A model generated the notes under the pieces. The model ran no database searches, was not told the DNA's origin, and worked only from the letters and a program-made list of their open reading frames with translations. DNA of 64,000 bases from contig NW_004797837.1 in NCBI RefSeq assembly GCF_000002075.1, positions 214,171 through 278,170 of the forward strand. The letters run 5' to 3'. The first letter of the stretch is position 1. Every line of letters begins with the position of its first letter. Of this stretch, positions 24,406-38,000 are shown in pieces. This stretch comes from Aplysia californica. Its lineage: Eukaryota; Mollusca; Gastropoda; Aplysiida; Aplysiidae. Position numbers and translations under genes: made by a program.

Positions 24406-25228
24406 CAGTGGAACTCGGATTTAAGGAGCTCAGATTCAATGAGATGAGATAGATTCCCCGGTTTTTTTCTTCTTTAAAATCAATAAAAGTAACCCGGATT
24501 CAGCGAGCACTTAAATCAGCGAGCTCGGATTAAATGAGGTCGCTTCCAGGGTGAACAGCCTCTGCAGACGTGGCTTCGCTAATTTTTCTCCCGGAACAAA
24601 CTTTATCTATTCCCGGAAACCATCCATTGCACCTGCATCGTGAACTATTATTCACTTAGCCGATTGCATGCGACCAATCAGCGGCCTTTTTAAATACCAA
24701 CACATGTTAAGTTGGCACGTGCACGTGTCTACTCTGGCGTGTGTCGGGGTCGGATGGGCGGCCTGCACACGTATGACTGTGTGTGCATGTCGGGGAGGGG
24801 GCACTAGTGGTCCAGGCGTTGAACATCACATACAAACGCGTCATTGTCTTTTTTTTCCCTCGGCGACTGATCAATATTACAATAATTAATAATAAGCTAG
24901 TCTTGACGTAGATCTACGTACTGAATTGTGCTCTGGTCTATGGAATCAAAAGTTGCCGGGTTTTTTTTTGCTTGGCTCTACACAGCAACACAACTTTTTG
25001 GTAAACAATCGAGATTACACAGGCGTGTGTATTTGAACGAATCTGTCTTTTTTTTACACAGCTCATAATATACAGGCATTTCAGGCACTACTTATGATTT
25101 CTCTTGTACATTACTTGCTCAGTGCCTGTAATTATCTACACAAAACCTCGTATTTGCTATAACGAACACTCGGATTCAACGAGATTTTAGGTCAGGCCCG
25201 ACGACCTCGTTGAATCCGAGTTCCACTG
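24406..25228. mobile_element. pogo/Tigger-like non-autonomous element (823 bp)
   Basis: The ends CAGTGGAACTCGGATT (left and, reversed, right) are inverted and flanked by TA. Variants of GGATTCAACGAG recur several times near both ends. No transposase frame inside. A fragment of the right end recurs at 63530-63689. Confidence 0.7.
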
Positions 25229-25852
25229 TATAAATGTAATAGATTTGTTGGTAACAAAGTCCTCTTTGAGTTAATTCATTATTATTATGCCGGTACCATA
25301 GTTTCTTTCCCCAATTCCTTTCTTTAGCACTCTGCAAAAAAAAGTGTGAAAGAGTGAAAGGCTTGCCTGTGGAATTTTAATGTACACTGCAAACTCCCAA
25401 GCATACTGGTTTTCATCTCCTCTTTGAGACATATACATGTACATCGTGCCTGATTGGATGGAGCCCTGGTATCTCCGTCACTTTCAAAAGGCTCCCATAC
25501 CCGCTGGTGCTGACAAAATGTATACATTTGTTGAAACTTTTTGTACATTACATTGTTAATGTTATTTGCTGATGGTGTGTTCCTTTGTTCTTAATTGCTT
25601 TGATGTTAATGTTAACACTCTGCTTGCTTTTTGAAGTTTTATTGAATAAGAAATTTTTCTTCCTTCTGAAATGAAATGGTCAAGAACTTGTCTCAGGAGT
25701 GACAATTCCAGTTTGGATGTATGTACTTGCAGTAGACTCAATCTATTACTGTGCAACTTGTACAGAGAATAGTATGAGGAGGTGTGTGTTGGTTTCATTT
25801 GCGAAGGATCTGTGTCAGTGACCATGTCAAGTATGTGTCAGTGACCTGATAC

Positions 25853-26296
25853 TATGTCACCACGCGGTGGAATCAGGTTCTCGTCAATTTTTGGGTGTGC
25901 AGTTATTAGTATCATCCTAAAGCTTGTGCATTTGTTTTGCTTTTGATGAAAAAAATATCCATTCATCTAGAATACAAGTTGAGATATTTGCGAATGGAGG
26001 AGGTGGGTGGTCACCTGGTTTCAGAGGTAAAATTAGTGAGAGAATGGCTACCAAAGATTAGTTATTTCCTTAGCTTGAGAGTCCGTGGAAACTGAAAAAT
26101 AACATTTTGTGCGCCTTTAAGCAACGTTTTTCAGAAAAATTCACACAGAAATGTGTTCTTTAATGGGCATGAAAGGTGTTGAGCCAAAGAATGGAAATTC
26201 GATAAAAATAAAAATCCACAAACCTGCGGAAAAATGCCAATTTCTTCACTTTGATATTTTGACAAGCCCTTGATTTCACCACGCTGCCTAACATAT
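25853..26296 (+). mobile_element. MITE family A, copy 2
   Basis: The start TATGTCACCACGCGGTGGAA and the end, reversed, TATGTTAGGCAGCGTGGTG match the family. The interior runs in the same order as copy 1 (GGAGGAGGTGGGTGGTCACC, AGAGAATGGCTACCAAAG). It lies between GFM2 and NRDE2. Confidence 0.75.
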
Positions 26297-29038
26297 ACTC
26301 TGCATTGACTGGACTGCGGGTGGCAAGCATAATGTCCATTACACTACCTCAGTTTTCAATGTCTGTGATGAGAAGAGCGTATCCACTTCTTTTTATCCCA
26401 TAATGCCATATATGCAATTTTTTCCTATCCCTGAAAACAATTTTTTTTCAGTTTACATTGCAGGCAAATGTGATTTACGTTGCGTTATGTAAGAAAATTC
26501 CTGTTTTATACCTGAAGCAAATGACATAAATAAAATATTATATTAATAGTACATTTATGCTTATCTTCTTTATATTTATACTATTGTTATTGACATTTTG
26601 GAGTGTCACGTTGCTTTTTTTATTGTTACATTTGTGCCAGTGACACCATAGTGCCAGCTTCTCCAGAGCAATAGTAAAACAATCTTTCATCTAACCGAAG
26701 ACCGTGATACAACTGTGAATTAAGTAAAAGTCATTTTCACTGTCAAAGTGGCAATAATTTTTTTCCAATACTCCACATGATTCATACTGCCACTACTGTA
26801 AGAATTTTGTTGGCTGTGTGGTGTGCTGACTAAATGAGTAAATTCTCGGATTTTAGCCCCATGGAACTAGAGGTGTCAAATATGTTGAGTTGGCACTATT
26901 TATTCACATGAAATTACAAAAAACATGTTAAACTTTTAAAAAATGGCATCAGATGAAAGAGTACAAATTTGACCCTTGTGATCATTTTTTGCCAATATCT
27001 GAATTGCGGTTCATGAGAAATGACTTTGTCAGTGCGCCTCACAGTCATCAGCTAAAAAAACTCATTGTGTAAGTTCAGTTGTAATTGTCCAAGACCCATT
27101 ACCAAGGATAAATTGGTTGTCTTAGACAAGTGGACATCTTGGACAGTGCCAGAATATAACAAATAAAAAATACAAAGAGGGAAAGTGGGTAGTGATAGTT
27201 TGTTCAGGCGGCTTTCTTGGAATGGTGGCTGTGAGAGCAGGTTCAACCGTAGCTAGAGGGGGCAAGTGGCTGATGATGCTTCTATATCCAGATTCTGTAC
27301 TTGTGTGTCTTACTTTTCCTTGCACAAAAAGACAGCTATCTTATCATAGCGCTCTCGGATTCAGTTCAACAAATGAAATTTTTTTACGAAAGCACATGCA
27401 CATGTCTAAAAAATAAGAACAGATGGGAAAAGCTGACACAGACTGTCAATGTTTACAACACAGGACTACCAAGGGTTATATATGGAAAACACAGTAATGG
27501 TCAGGCTTTCTTGAAACATGCTCATAACTAGTGCTAGTTTATTAGGATGGTAATTCATATTTATTTCTCAAACATCAAAGTAAATGATTTGATCATATCA
27601 CAACAAGCTGAAATTGTATTTCACAAAATATAAAAATAACGTACTTTCTTATGGTGTTTGACAAAAATGGCGGGCCGCAAACAACTTTATCATTTTGACA
27701 GAGTAATTACTAGACACATGAAGTAAATTTTCTTTACAAATGTTGCACTGCACATGTACACACATACTTTAGACAGGAAGGTGTTCTATTAAAAGAAAGA
27801 AACATTTTGCTTTCAGCCCACATTCTTTGACAGTTTCAGACCCATTTGCATATTCTTGAAAAGATCCATGTGCATAAATATGCTTTAAGGGGGTGTAGCT
27901 ATGGTCAACACCCAAATGCTACAGTTTTTGGTCTAACGCTTGCTTTTCTGCATCAAAGGGTGTGACATAGTACAAAAAAAGGTTATCAAGCAAAAAATTC
28001 AAGATTTTAGCCTTAGTAATCTCGAGCCATCAAAAATAAAGGATTGGTTCAGCATTTTTAAAACCAATTTTATATTTTGTCAATCATCAACACTCATCAA
28101 GATAGAAGCCTAATATTTGGCATGGCGATTACTGTTGGTAGGTAGAACAACCTTACAGAGCCAAATTTGAATGTTCTGTACTGACTTGTGAGCCTTACAG
28201 TCCTTGCTATGCTCTACATTCAGGTCTCCAATGTTTTAAGATTTTGTAAAATAAAACAGGCCTAAAACTCCAAATGTGTTCCATAAACAGCAAAAATGCT
28301 CCTGTAAAGTTATAGAGAAATGTGTATAAAAGATTGTGTCCAAATGTGAAACAATTCTGACAGTAACTTTCTGAGATCTACTCAATATAGTGTTGCAACC
28401 TGGTCAGATAAACAATTCTGAGAAAACTGCAAAGAGAGATAATTTTTGGTGAAGATTTTCCTACATTGCTACCTCTCTTAAATGCTTTTTCCAGCTATTT
28501 ATAAGTTTGATAAAGGAATTAGGCTTCTAAAGATGGATCCTTGATATTGATATCTATTAAGATACTCCAAAATCCGAAAACTGGTATTTTTTCAAAATAT
28601 TTGCTGATCTGACCAGTGGATCCCCTTAAAAGTTTCAAGAAAAAAAACATTGCTAATCCAAACCAGGCTTTAAAATTATTATAAACAAAACGAAGAAAGG
28701 CTTTTTTTTAGAAGGGTGTAAAGACATCATAGTCTAATTCAATCTACAGGTCATCAGTCAAATGGAGCATGCACACTGACAAACGGTACTTAAATCACAC
28801 ATCAGTCAATGAGTCATAAGTGCCCAACACCACAAAAAGTTAACATTCTGTTCAACCCTGGTATATTCAACTCATCTTCTTTAGTGGTTCGTAGTCATTT
28901 TTCTCCCAGTTATCAGTTTAGCTATTACCGTACCCTGTTTGTTTCTACACAAATTGGTCTGGAATCTTTTCTATTGTCTTTTCCTCTGGGTGTCCTGTTA
29001 TCATCTATGTCTCTTATTCTAAATCTTCCCGCAAACTT
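26297..29038. other. intergenic, convergent gene ends
   Basis: AT-rich sequence between MITE A copy 2 and the NRDE2 stop. No gene or repeat family was recognised. The NRDE2 3' UTR must lie in its right part, on the minus strand. Confidence 0.5.
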
Positions 29039-32000
29039 TTATGCTGGCTCCTCTTTCACCTCTCGTCCCACCTCTTCTCTTGCCTCTCGTATCAGCCTGT
29101 CAATCACCTTCATTTTTGTCCCTTCAGGGGTTTCTTCCTTCATCTCTTCTGTCAATTCATCTGTCAACTCCTCTTTCATTTCTACCATCTCTTCTCCTGT
29201 CTTTCTCTCATCAACTGCCTCCTCTTTTATATCCTCAACTGCCTCTCTTGTCAACTCCTCTGCTTCTTCAACTTTTTCCTCTTTTTCAGCTGTGAGAAGC
29301 AGATCCACTTCTTCCAGTGGAATGCGGACCCGAATCTCTTTCTCCGTCATGAGATCTGTCATTTCCTGAAGTTCTACATCCTCAAAGACAGCAATGCCAT
29401 CCATGTACAGAGCCTGAGATATAAAAATGAAGTCGACATTCATAATATGCACACTCATCATACTGAATCGTGAGACACCCTAGAACACAAATACACTAAG
29501 GCTCAAAATAGAAAACATGAAGGAGGTTTGTTTATGAACTCAAGCACAAATGAATAGCAAAACTGATTGAACATTTGGAAACATAATCTGAAATGGACAA
29601 AAGGAATGGACTATCATCACGAACAAGATAATTATCATGGATAGTCTGACAAAGTAAAATAAGGATGGTACCCAAATACAACATAATACAGAATTTAAGA
29701 TGTCATGATCAGTGACAGAATCTATGTTTACATATTATATTTCCTAAAATATACTTGGTATCAAATAGTCTCACACAGAACTATTTACATAGAAAAGTTC
29801 AAAGGACATAAGAGTTACGAAACAAGACACATAAACTGAATTGAAACGGCCATTTACTGAGAAGGGGGGCAAGCTTCTTCAGAGCATTTTGAAAGTGCTG
29901 AGTGAGCAGGAGGACACATCCCCGGTAGGAAAAAATACAATATTGTGGGAACAAGAGATGGAGTCTAAATTTCAACGAAAGATGTGATATAATGCACCAT
30001 TATGAAATATATATTGAACAGTCCTTACACCTTAACGCCAGTGATTAAAATGCACACAGAACTAAGAAATTTGATCTGGATTTGGATAATTAATCAATTT
30101 AACTAATAGTAAGTTTTAATAAGGAAACAGTATACTTAAATCTGAAAGATAACATTTCAACTTTTCTAAATTAAAAAAAAAAACCCATAAAAAAACAAAA
30201 CAAAAAACAAAGCGTTCACCTTCGACCATGGGCAGCTCTGTAAAGCCCTGTACAGAATTCCTTTTGCCTTGTTTGACCTGCCATGTTTTGCCTGAAACAG
30301 ATTTATATATCATGATTTTGAGACTAACTACATCAGATTGCACACAGCAAAATGCAGTTCGTACATTATGAGAAGGACTTGCATTATCAGCAAAATTTCT
30401 TCAACATACATGTGAAAAAAGGAAAAAATCTTCTTTGACAGTGTTTTTTCCTTTCTTGCTTCTTTATTTTGTGTGGTTTTAGCAGTGGTTTTACAGCGCT
30501 CACAACTGCATAAGGTCATATGAGCGCCACGGGGTGGATGTCAACAGAGAAGTCCTTACAGGGAGTCAGGCTTACTCTGCTCACCTCTCTAGCTTCAACA
30601 GCACAAAGTCTGCTTCGACTATCAAGGCACCCCCGAAATAGCAGGTCACAAGAGTGTGACAAACATGCAAAAGAAGTAGAGGAAAAATGACGATAGTAAG
30701 GATAAGGAAAGAAAAATCAGCAGTTCCCTGTTGCAGTTCAGGCACAGTTATGAGCGTGACATAGATGAATGGGCCCATAACATTTACATTTACAATTCTA
30801 CTGTGCATAAGAACATGGTTAATGTCACCCCTTTGGGAATGGCCTAAAGACACTTCAGTCAGTAGCACCGCCCCGGGGGGTATTGCTTCTTTGGTCCCAT
30901 ACAAGTGATCAGAGGAAAACAAATACAGTGGATGTCGCATTCAACAAGGTCACATTCAACGAGAAGTCGGCTCCAACGAGGCCATCCTCTATCCCCGATT
31001 TTTTCCTCTATATCTCTTTGTAAATGTACGTCAGCTCCAACGAGGTTGCAAACAGACCCAAGTCCCTTTCAACGAGGTCGCGATAACCAAATAAAAGGAA
31101 TTAGGGGCCCAAAAGCGAAGAATGTTTCTCCTTTCTCTCCATCTCATGTGAAGCACAAGGCACATCCTCGATTCCTAACACATTGCATTGCTAGATCTAG
31201 TGTGCCTCCTAATATATTGGCCCCAAAGCCAAGAGGGTGGGCGAGGTTAGACTACGGTAGGGATGGGAGGGGGTGGGTGGGTGGGAATGCAATGCGAGCT
31301 GTGTGAAACTGAATGAACTCTTGGGTCGGTAGGTCTAGATCGAGACCTTCATTTTTTTTTTCAGTTTTCTTTTCTTCCCCTGATCAGAAAATCCAAGCTC
31401 CCGCCTTTATTTTATGCAGAGTAGATCTAGGCCTAGATGCGAGAGGGTATGTTTCCACACGAGAAGTGTTCCAGAAAAAAATATCTTTAAAATGCTGAAA
31501 TGACGGTCAGAACACAGCTCAAACACGTGCACACTGATGCTGTTTGAGATTTTCGTCATCTGGGGTTTGAACTGTTTGAATTACTGGTACTGGTACTTCG
31601 TGTAATATAATAACTTGTCTCCTTTCTTTTCTTTAGCCTTAGTCACGTTCAACGAGAGGTTGGATCCAACGAGGACAACAAGTCGGTCCCGGCAACCTCG
31701 TTGAACGCAACAGCCACTGTAGTACGATGTTGCCTCTTTCAAAAATAGTAGTGTGATCTGATGTTATTTTGTTATCCACAAGAATGTTTTTAAGCAAGTG
31801 ACTGACTGATTGTCATGATTCCAAATGCTTTACCTCACCATCAACCAAGTTTTTACTTTTTTGGTGGCAGGTTGATTTGACTGAGTTGACATCCCAGCAG
31901 ACAGAAGGAGATACTTTATAAAACAACAGGAATCATACTTTTGTCGTCTGCGAGACACTGCAAAGCGCTTAACAATTACATTACACAAAACTCTGGAAAA

Positions 32001-35000
32001 CTATTCAGGTGAATATTTTCAACTCCACGTGACACACATTGACATTACTCGACAGCGGAATCTTTGTCTCCTACCTCAAATGTCAGATAAAGTTTCCACA
32101 AGAGAGGACAATGTCTGCTTGATGGCTTCTGAAGAACTTGCTCAAAGATAGATCTCAGTCTGTGCACAGTGCCACCATCTGAAATTCCTGATGAAAAGGG
32201 AAAAGTTACATTGGACAAAGCGCTTTGCATATTAACAGGCTTTCCTTTTACAAGCCATTCACAACTTTGAAAGCATTGAACACAATATCTTCCAGTACAG
32301 TCCGTGCTGGCTTTAAGCACGCCGGCATAAAGCATGTTTCGGACTCAAGCACGCTAAACGGTTCCTACCGAATTTTTGCTATATAAATTACACGCCATAA
32401 GCATGGTAACTTCGGCATCAGGCACACTTCATTTACAAGACAGTCAGTTTAGTTTTAGACTTAGTAGAGGTTTTACGGCGCTCGTAAACTGCATAAGGTC
32501 ATATGAGCGCAGGAAGATTAGAGGTGTTACAAGAGAGTAACAAACATAACAAAGAAGAAGGGGAGAAAAGGACGATAGATGTTAGATAGGAAAGAAGAAT
32601 CAAACCACACCAGAGCACCCGCCAACCACCCACTCAAGACAGTCAATACTTTCATGATGACACATCGAAGTTCGAACACAGTCTACACCGCAGCAGTGGA
32701 GTGTGTTAAGAGAAACTCACACAGGCGGAGGGGAAGGCAGAGAGATGCACACTGCCGCAAGCATGGACATAGGATCTAGCCTAGGGCAAAGCTACACACA
32801 GACAAAAAATACAAACAGAGTCGTGGAGACGATAAAGGAAGGCTGGCTGCGATTTCCCCTTTAACCCTCGCTATTCATTAATCCTGATTGTGTATCACGT
32901 GCGAGGTGGCTGGTGGGATGAAGGCGGTGGTATGAAAGTGGCACAGCAGGTAGTGGGAAGCACAGGCAGTGTATAGGTCTAGTGTGCTGTATCGCGACTG
33001 GCCGTGTAAATTAAGTATTCATTTCCCATTCGACCAAAAAACAAAAACAAACAAGCAAACAAAAACTACCAGGGAGGGCAAAAAAAACAATGCACACTTT
33101 TGCGGGACCACTATAGGCCTACTTACAAAGTGAAATAGCACAGAAATTTTCTAAATGAAAATCTCGGGATTATGTCTACTTCGCACTCAAGCACGCTTCG
33201 GCATTAAGCACGCTAAAGCTTTCTCCCGATGACCGTGCTTAAAGCCTGCATGGACTGTACATAATAATATAACTACTGTTGCAGAAGAGTACATTTCATG
33301 TTGTGCCACAATTATTGACACTGGAAAAGTAAAGGCCCTTTCAAAATGAGCAAGAATCTCTACAAATAGGGATTTCTTGCATCAGTATCTGAGATGTAAT
33401 AGTAATACTCCTCACCTTACAAGTAAGGGTGACATTTTAACTCCTATGTGGAAAAGATATTTTATTGATTTTATTCCAAGCAGGTAGAATGGAAGCAGAC
33501 AATCACCAAACTGATCCAAATTATGTCTATTAACTTACGTTAACATGCAAAGATGTCATTTTAAAAATAAGTTCTAAACAAATAATTTTGCACTGAGCAA
33601 AAAATTCTTCTCATGATTATGACCTATCTTTGTCAAGCAAAAAAAAAAGGCAAAAAGGAAAAGAAATCTGAGAACTCGATCTGAAATTAGATTGATGTTT
33701 TCTGTATCTCGTTCACATCTATGAATGAAAAGCCTATTAATTTCTTTAAATCATAAAATGAAAAGACACATTATGCAGAGTTGCTTTTACTTTTGCAGGA
33801 AAACTTCATACCTGTCTGGAGGACGTTCATTTCTCCCATGGACTCTGTGACTGTTTTATGTCTCAACATCTCTGAAGCAACAGCACAAAGTGACGTCAGG
33901 GCAGAAGATGAATTTTTCAAAGTCCTGTCAAAGAATTTCCTCAGTCTGCCAAAAATGTGAGATCGTGACTCAAGGTTGATGAGGGTAACTAGCAATAATG
34001 GACAATCTGGAAATTCCTGGAGAGCAGAGTCAACCAAGTTCTTCATTACGGTCAGCGGGGTGCTTGATATATTCATGATGTTAGTCAGCATGGAAATCTG
34101 TGACAGGTAAAGGTCCCTTATGAGGAAAGAAAAGGGTTGATGGAGCATGTCCTTTTTCTGATGAGATTTTATATTTTCTCTGACAGAAGAATACACAAGG
34201 TTGGCAGTTTTCAAATCAGACGCACAGAATTCGAAGAGAGCAAAGCAGTCTACAAAAGCAGCAGAAACATCAGCGCTTGTTGGACATGGCTGGGCTATGA
34301 AACTGTCTCTCAACTCTTCTATCTTCTTCTCAAAGCGTTTTCTGATTCGCAGAATAAACGCTGGACTGACATCATAGGCTGAAACAGACTTGAATGATTT
34401 GCTCTCCATAAGAGCCCCAAGACAAGCCATTACTTGTTTTTTATCCTCTGCACTGGGTTCACTATGTCGACCTCTGACCCCTATGTGTTCCAAAGGTTCA
34501 AAATTGAGCAATATCTGAGAGTAGGTTTTGCACAGGTGACACAACCCAAGCTCTTTCTCTGGGTCAGACATAGTTGTTGATCCGAGAAACATTCCCAAAG
34601 CAACATCGATCATGGAGACTGTCTCACTCATCTTGTCAGAGCTCGCCCACAGAACTCGGATGTAGGCCTCCCACACCACAAGATTATTTCGGTTCTGCAT
34701 TTCCTTCAACAGATTCTTACCAAACTTTTTCAGTTCTTTCCTGTCAGACTTCTGAAGCTCGGACACCTTTGTAGCTCCACATTTCACAACCTCAAGGTCA
34801 AGTCTCAACAACGTGAACAGAGTTCGGTTAGAGCCAACAAAATAACACTCAGCTTGCTGCAAAATTTCCTGTAAGAAAGACAACAAGTATTCCTTAGGCT
34901 TCCATTTGGAATCCATTACGCTATTTGAGAAGAATAGGGAAACATACGGAGTCTGCTGCAGAGAGGTCAATGAGTACTGTGTAAACTGCTGGCTGTCACA

Positions 35001-38000
35001 ATCCTCACAACACTCATCTAGTCTTTTATCTATCCGCTGGCTCGTCAAGCCTAGAAAATTCAAGAACAAGCAGACAATCCTAAAACACGACTGAGACTTG
35101 GTTATTCTGAACAAAACTGGGCTGATGTCGTCGTACAAGACAAGTCGGTCAGGATCCTCACAATCCTCCTCTGTATCACCCTTTGACTCATCTGGTCGCC
35201 ATGGTAACCAGTGAGCATTCTGACGGATCTTTTCCATTTTCAACCATTTCATTGCTCGGGAGAAACTTTCCTGAACAACAGCATCCTCAAGCTCATCTGT
35301 GCTGACAGCTGGGAAAAAAGACATAAAAGGCTAATAATCTCCTCCACTAACCATTGTGAACACATCATTTGACAATATGGCTGCCTGCTGTTAGGAACCC
35401 CCCCCCCCCCCCCCCCAACATTCTCAAAGCCTACTAGATCTAATCTTATATTCTTTTAATTTTTGAACAGAAAGTGCAATTATCATACATGTACATCTCT
35501 TTCCCAAAAATAAACTTCCTATATATGCCAAACAACAGTGAAATAGTGACTGTTTAACTGTACGTTCAGAAAAATGCATGCCTCAGTCATATCATGCATT
35601 CATTACTGCGAAACGTGCATGACTAAATACATGTTCACATCCAACAGCTAAGACAAGACAAAGGGAAAAATCTCATAACAGTTGAGATTTACTTGCCCTA
35701 CAGGGAATTTCTACACAGGGAGATGGTTCATTTGGCAAATTGTGTGACACAACTTTGTCTTTTTCATGACTCACATGGAAGTTCAGCACCAGCCACAGCA
35801 TTATCACTGTCGTCATCGGTCCATTTAGCCCATCCTTTTGCATGCGGTTCTCCAAACTTTGGTGTCCCACTTTCCCAGAACTCCTCAAAGCCCTGTGTCC
35901 GCTGCTGCGTGGAGCTCAGATTGTGAGATAAAGGACAGAACAAGTTGAACTCAATCAGGGCCTGGAAACTACACACTGCCCGCTCAGTGTAGCCAGCTTG
36001 GTGGAGGAAACTGCAGTATTGTGAGAACAGATCTGAATGGACATAGAGAGAATAATCATAACGATGATAATTATAATAATAATAATGATGATGATATTAT
36101 AATAATAATAATAATAATGAATTGCTATCATAGGCAGCCTGTATGGTAAAGAGAGAAAAGTAAAGGAAATAATAGCAAGCAACTTGAAATAATCAAGAAT
36201 GCCACAAGTCACCACAAGTATTCTGTTTGTGGAAAATTCTCCCCAAAAAATTGCATTTAAAGGTCACAAGCAAAGCCACAAGAAGATTTAACCAGGAGGG
36301 AATAAACCATACACAAACACTTCTTCTATGAATCGGCCAGGAAATCTGGGTTGCAATGGAATACAAACATAAGATAAATAATCAGCATCAATATCACATC
36401 AAGACTGGCATTCTTACAAATTTGAGAGGCTTAAATAATTACGTCAGAGTGATTTTATCAACATCAGCAGTACTTCATAAAAACAAGGAGAAATTACTTA
36501 TTAAATGCAAACTGAAACTATAATCATGAATTATAATGGACATTTATTTATTCATTAAAAAATTTATTTACTCATTTATTCGTTTATTCATTTATTTATT
36601 TACTTTAAAATTCATCATTTTTTTTGCACAGACTATATTTAACTAAGAGATTTTACCAATTATTTTCTCTTCTAGATCTGCTGGCTTGTTTCTAGCAGTC
36701 ACTTGGCCATCGAGAATCAGCACGAGTTTCTTGAAACATTTGTGGTAACACTTGACCATGTGGCCGAAGGAGAACCTGGACAGTCGAGACTGCTGCCGGC
36801 ACAAATACTGACGCCAAAGGTCCACATTGGCGGGGTGAATAAACAGCAAATCTTCCCATGCTTTCTCCAACTAAGAGAAAGAAAAATGAGATATAATTCG
36901 GTGAAATTTATACCAAAGCTCACAGTCTTTTAAGAACTGCAGTAACATGATATATCTATTACTATTAGAGCCATAACCCCTTCATGATCTGTATAATATG
37001 TTGAGCACTGCTCATTACTTTCTATTATGTGGCAAAGGAGGCATGACGCTGTCGTCAAGCTTTGAAAAGTGCAAGGACCACAATGAAGAGCATTATTCAT
37101 TATGTTTTGTATTCACCATACTGTTGCTATTAGACATGCTTCAGAAGCCTAACCACAGATTCAAATTCGGCCATACTTTTTCGGTACAAAGAAATTTTGC
37201 TTTTAGACACAACTTGTCATATTTCCAATCCAAATCTAATCATAGGCCACTGACAGCACAAGCGAGCGCCACCCTTCATCTCTCGGTTTTCAAATTGTGC
37301 ATGGTGCATTACAAAGGGTTTAACCACACAAATTCAGTTCTCTATAAGGGAGATGAGAAGGGTTGGAAGGGTGTATTTTTATCGAAGTACATTGCCTTTT
37401 ACTCCCTGAGAAAAGATAAGACATACCTCATGTTCGCCACTTTGTATGAATTGTTAATGACATTCATTGGCTCGCAAGGTATTAGACAGAGAGAAATAAT
37501 AGCAGCATGATTGAGACTGATGTACAGTTCCTCAAGTTGGACATTACTCATACATTTAAAGTCTTTCAAAAACATAAATGCAATAGCAATAGTGCCCTTT
37601 TGAAAGGAATTCAAGAGCCTGATACTACACTTGGAGAATTATTACAATTCACTTCATACTATCAAAAGAATCGCACCCCATTGGCAAAATGTAAAACTCA
37701 AAGTTTTATAAAAGAATATGTGTATATGTGTGAGAGGAGTATTAGAAAGTGTTTCAAGCATTGTGCGTACTGAACAACCTTTTCTGCATCCCAGATGTCC
37801 TGAAACTGTTCCAGTTGTGCCAGTCGGAGCTCAAGTGAAGAAGGGTTTGCCTCAAGAGCTTTCTCAAGAATTGACAGCTTCTTCTCAATCACTGCTCTCG
37901 TAGGCTGGTACACCTCTTTCAGGCGGACATCCTCAGTGCGAAAACTTTTGTCTTCTTGCACAACTGTGTCCTGAAACCTGACAAAGTCTAACCACAACTG

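Noticed and set aside
28809-29369. 186-codon plus-strand frame rich in Ser
   Set aside because: Antisense shadow of the NRDE2 last exon, whose frame matches the family up to LMTEKEIRVRIPLEE.
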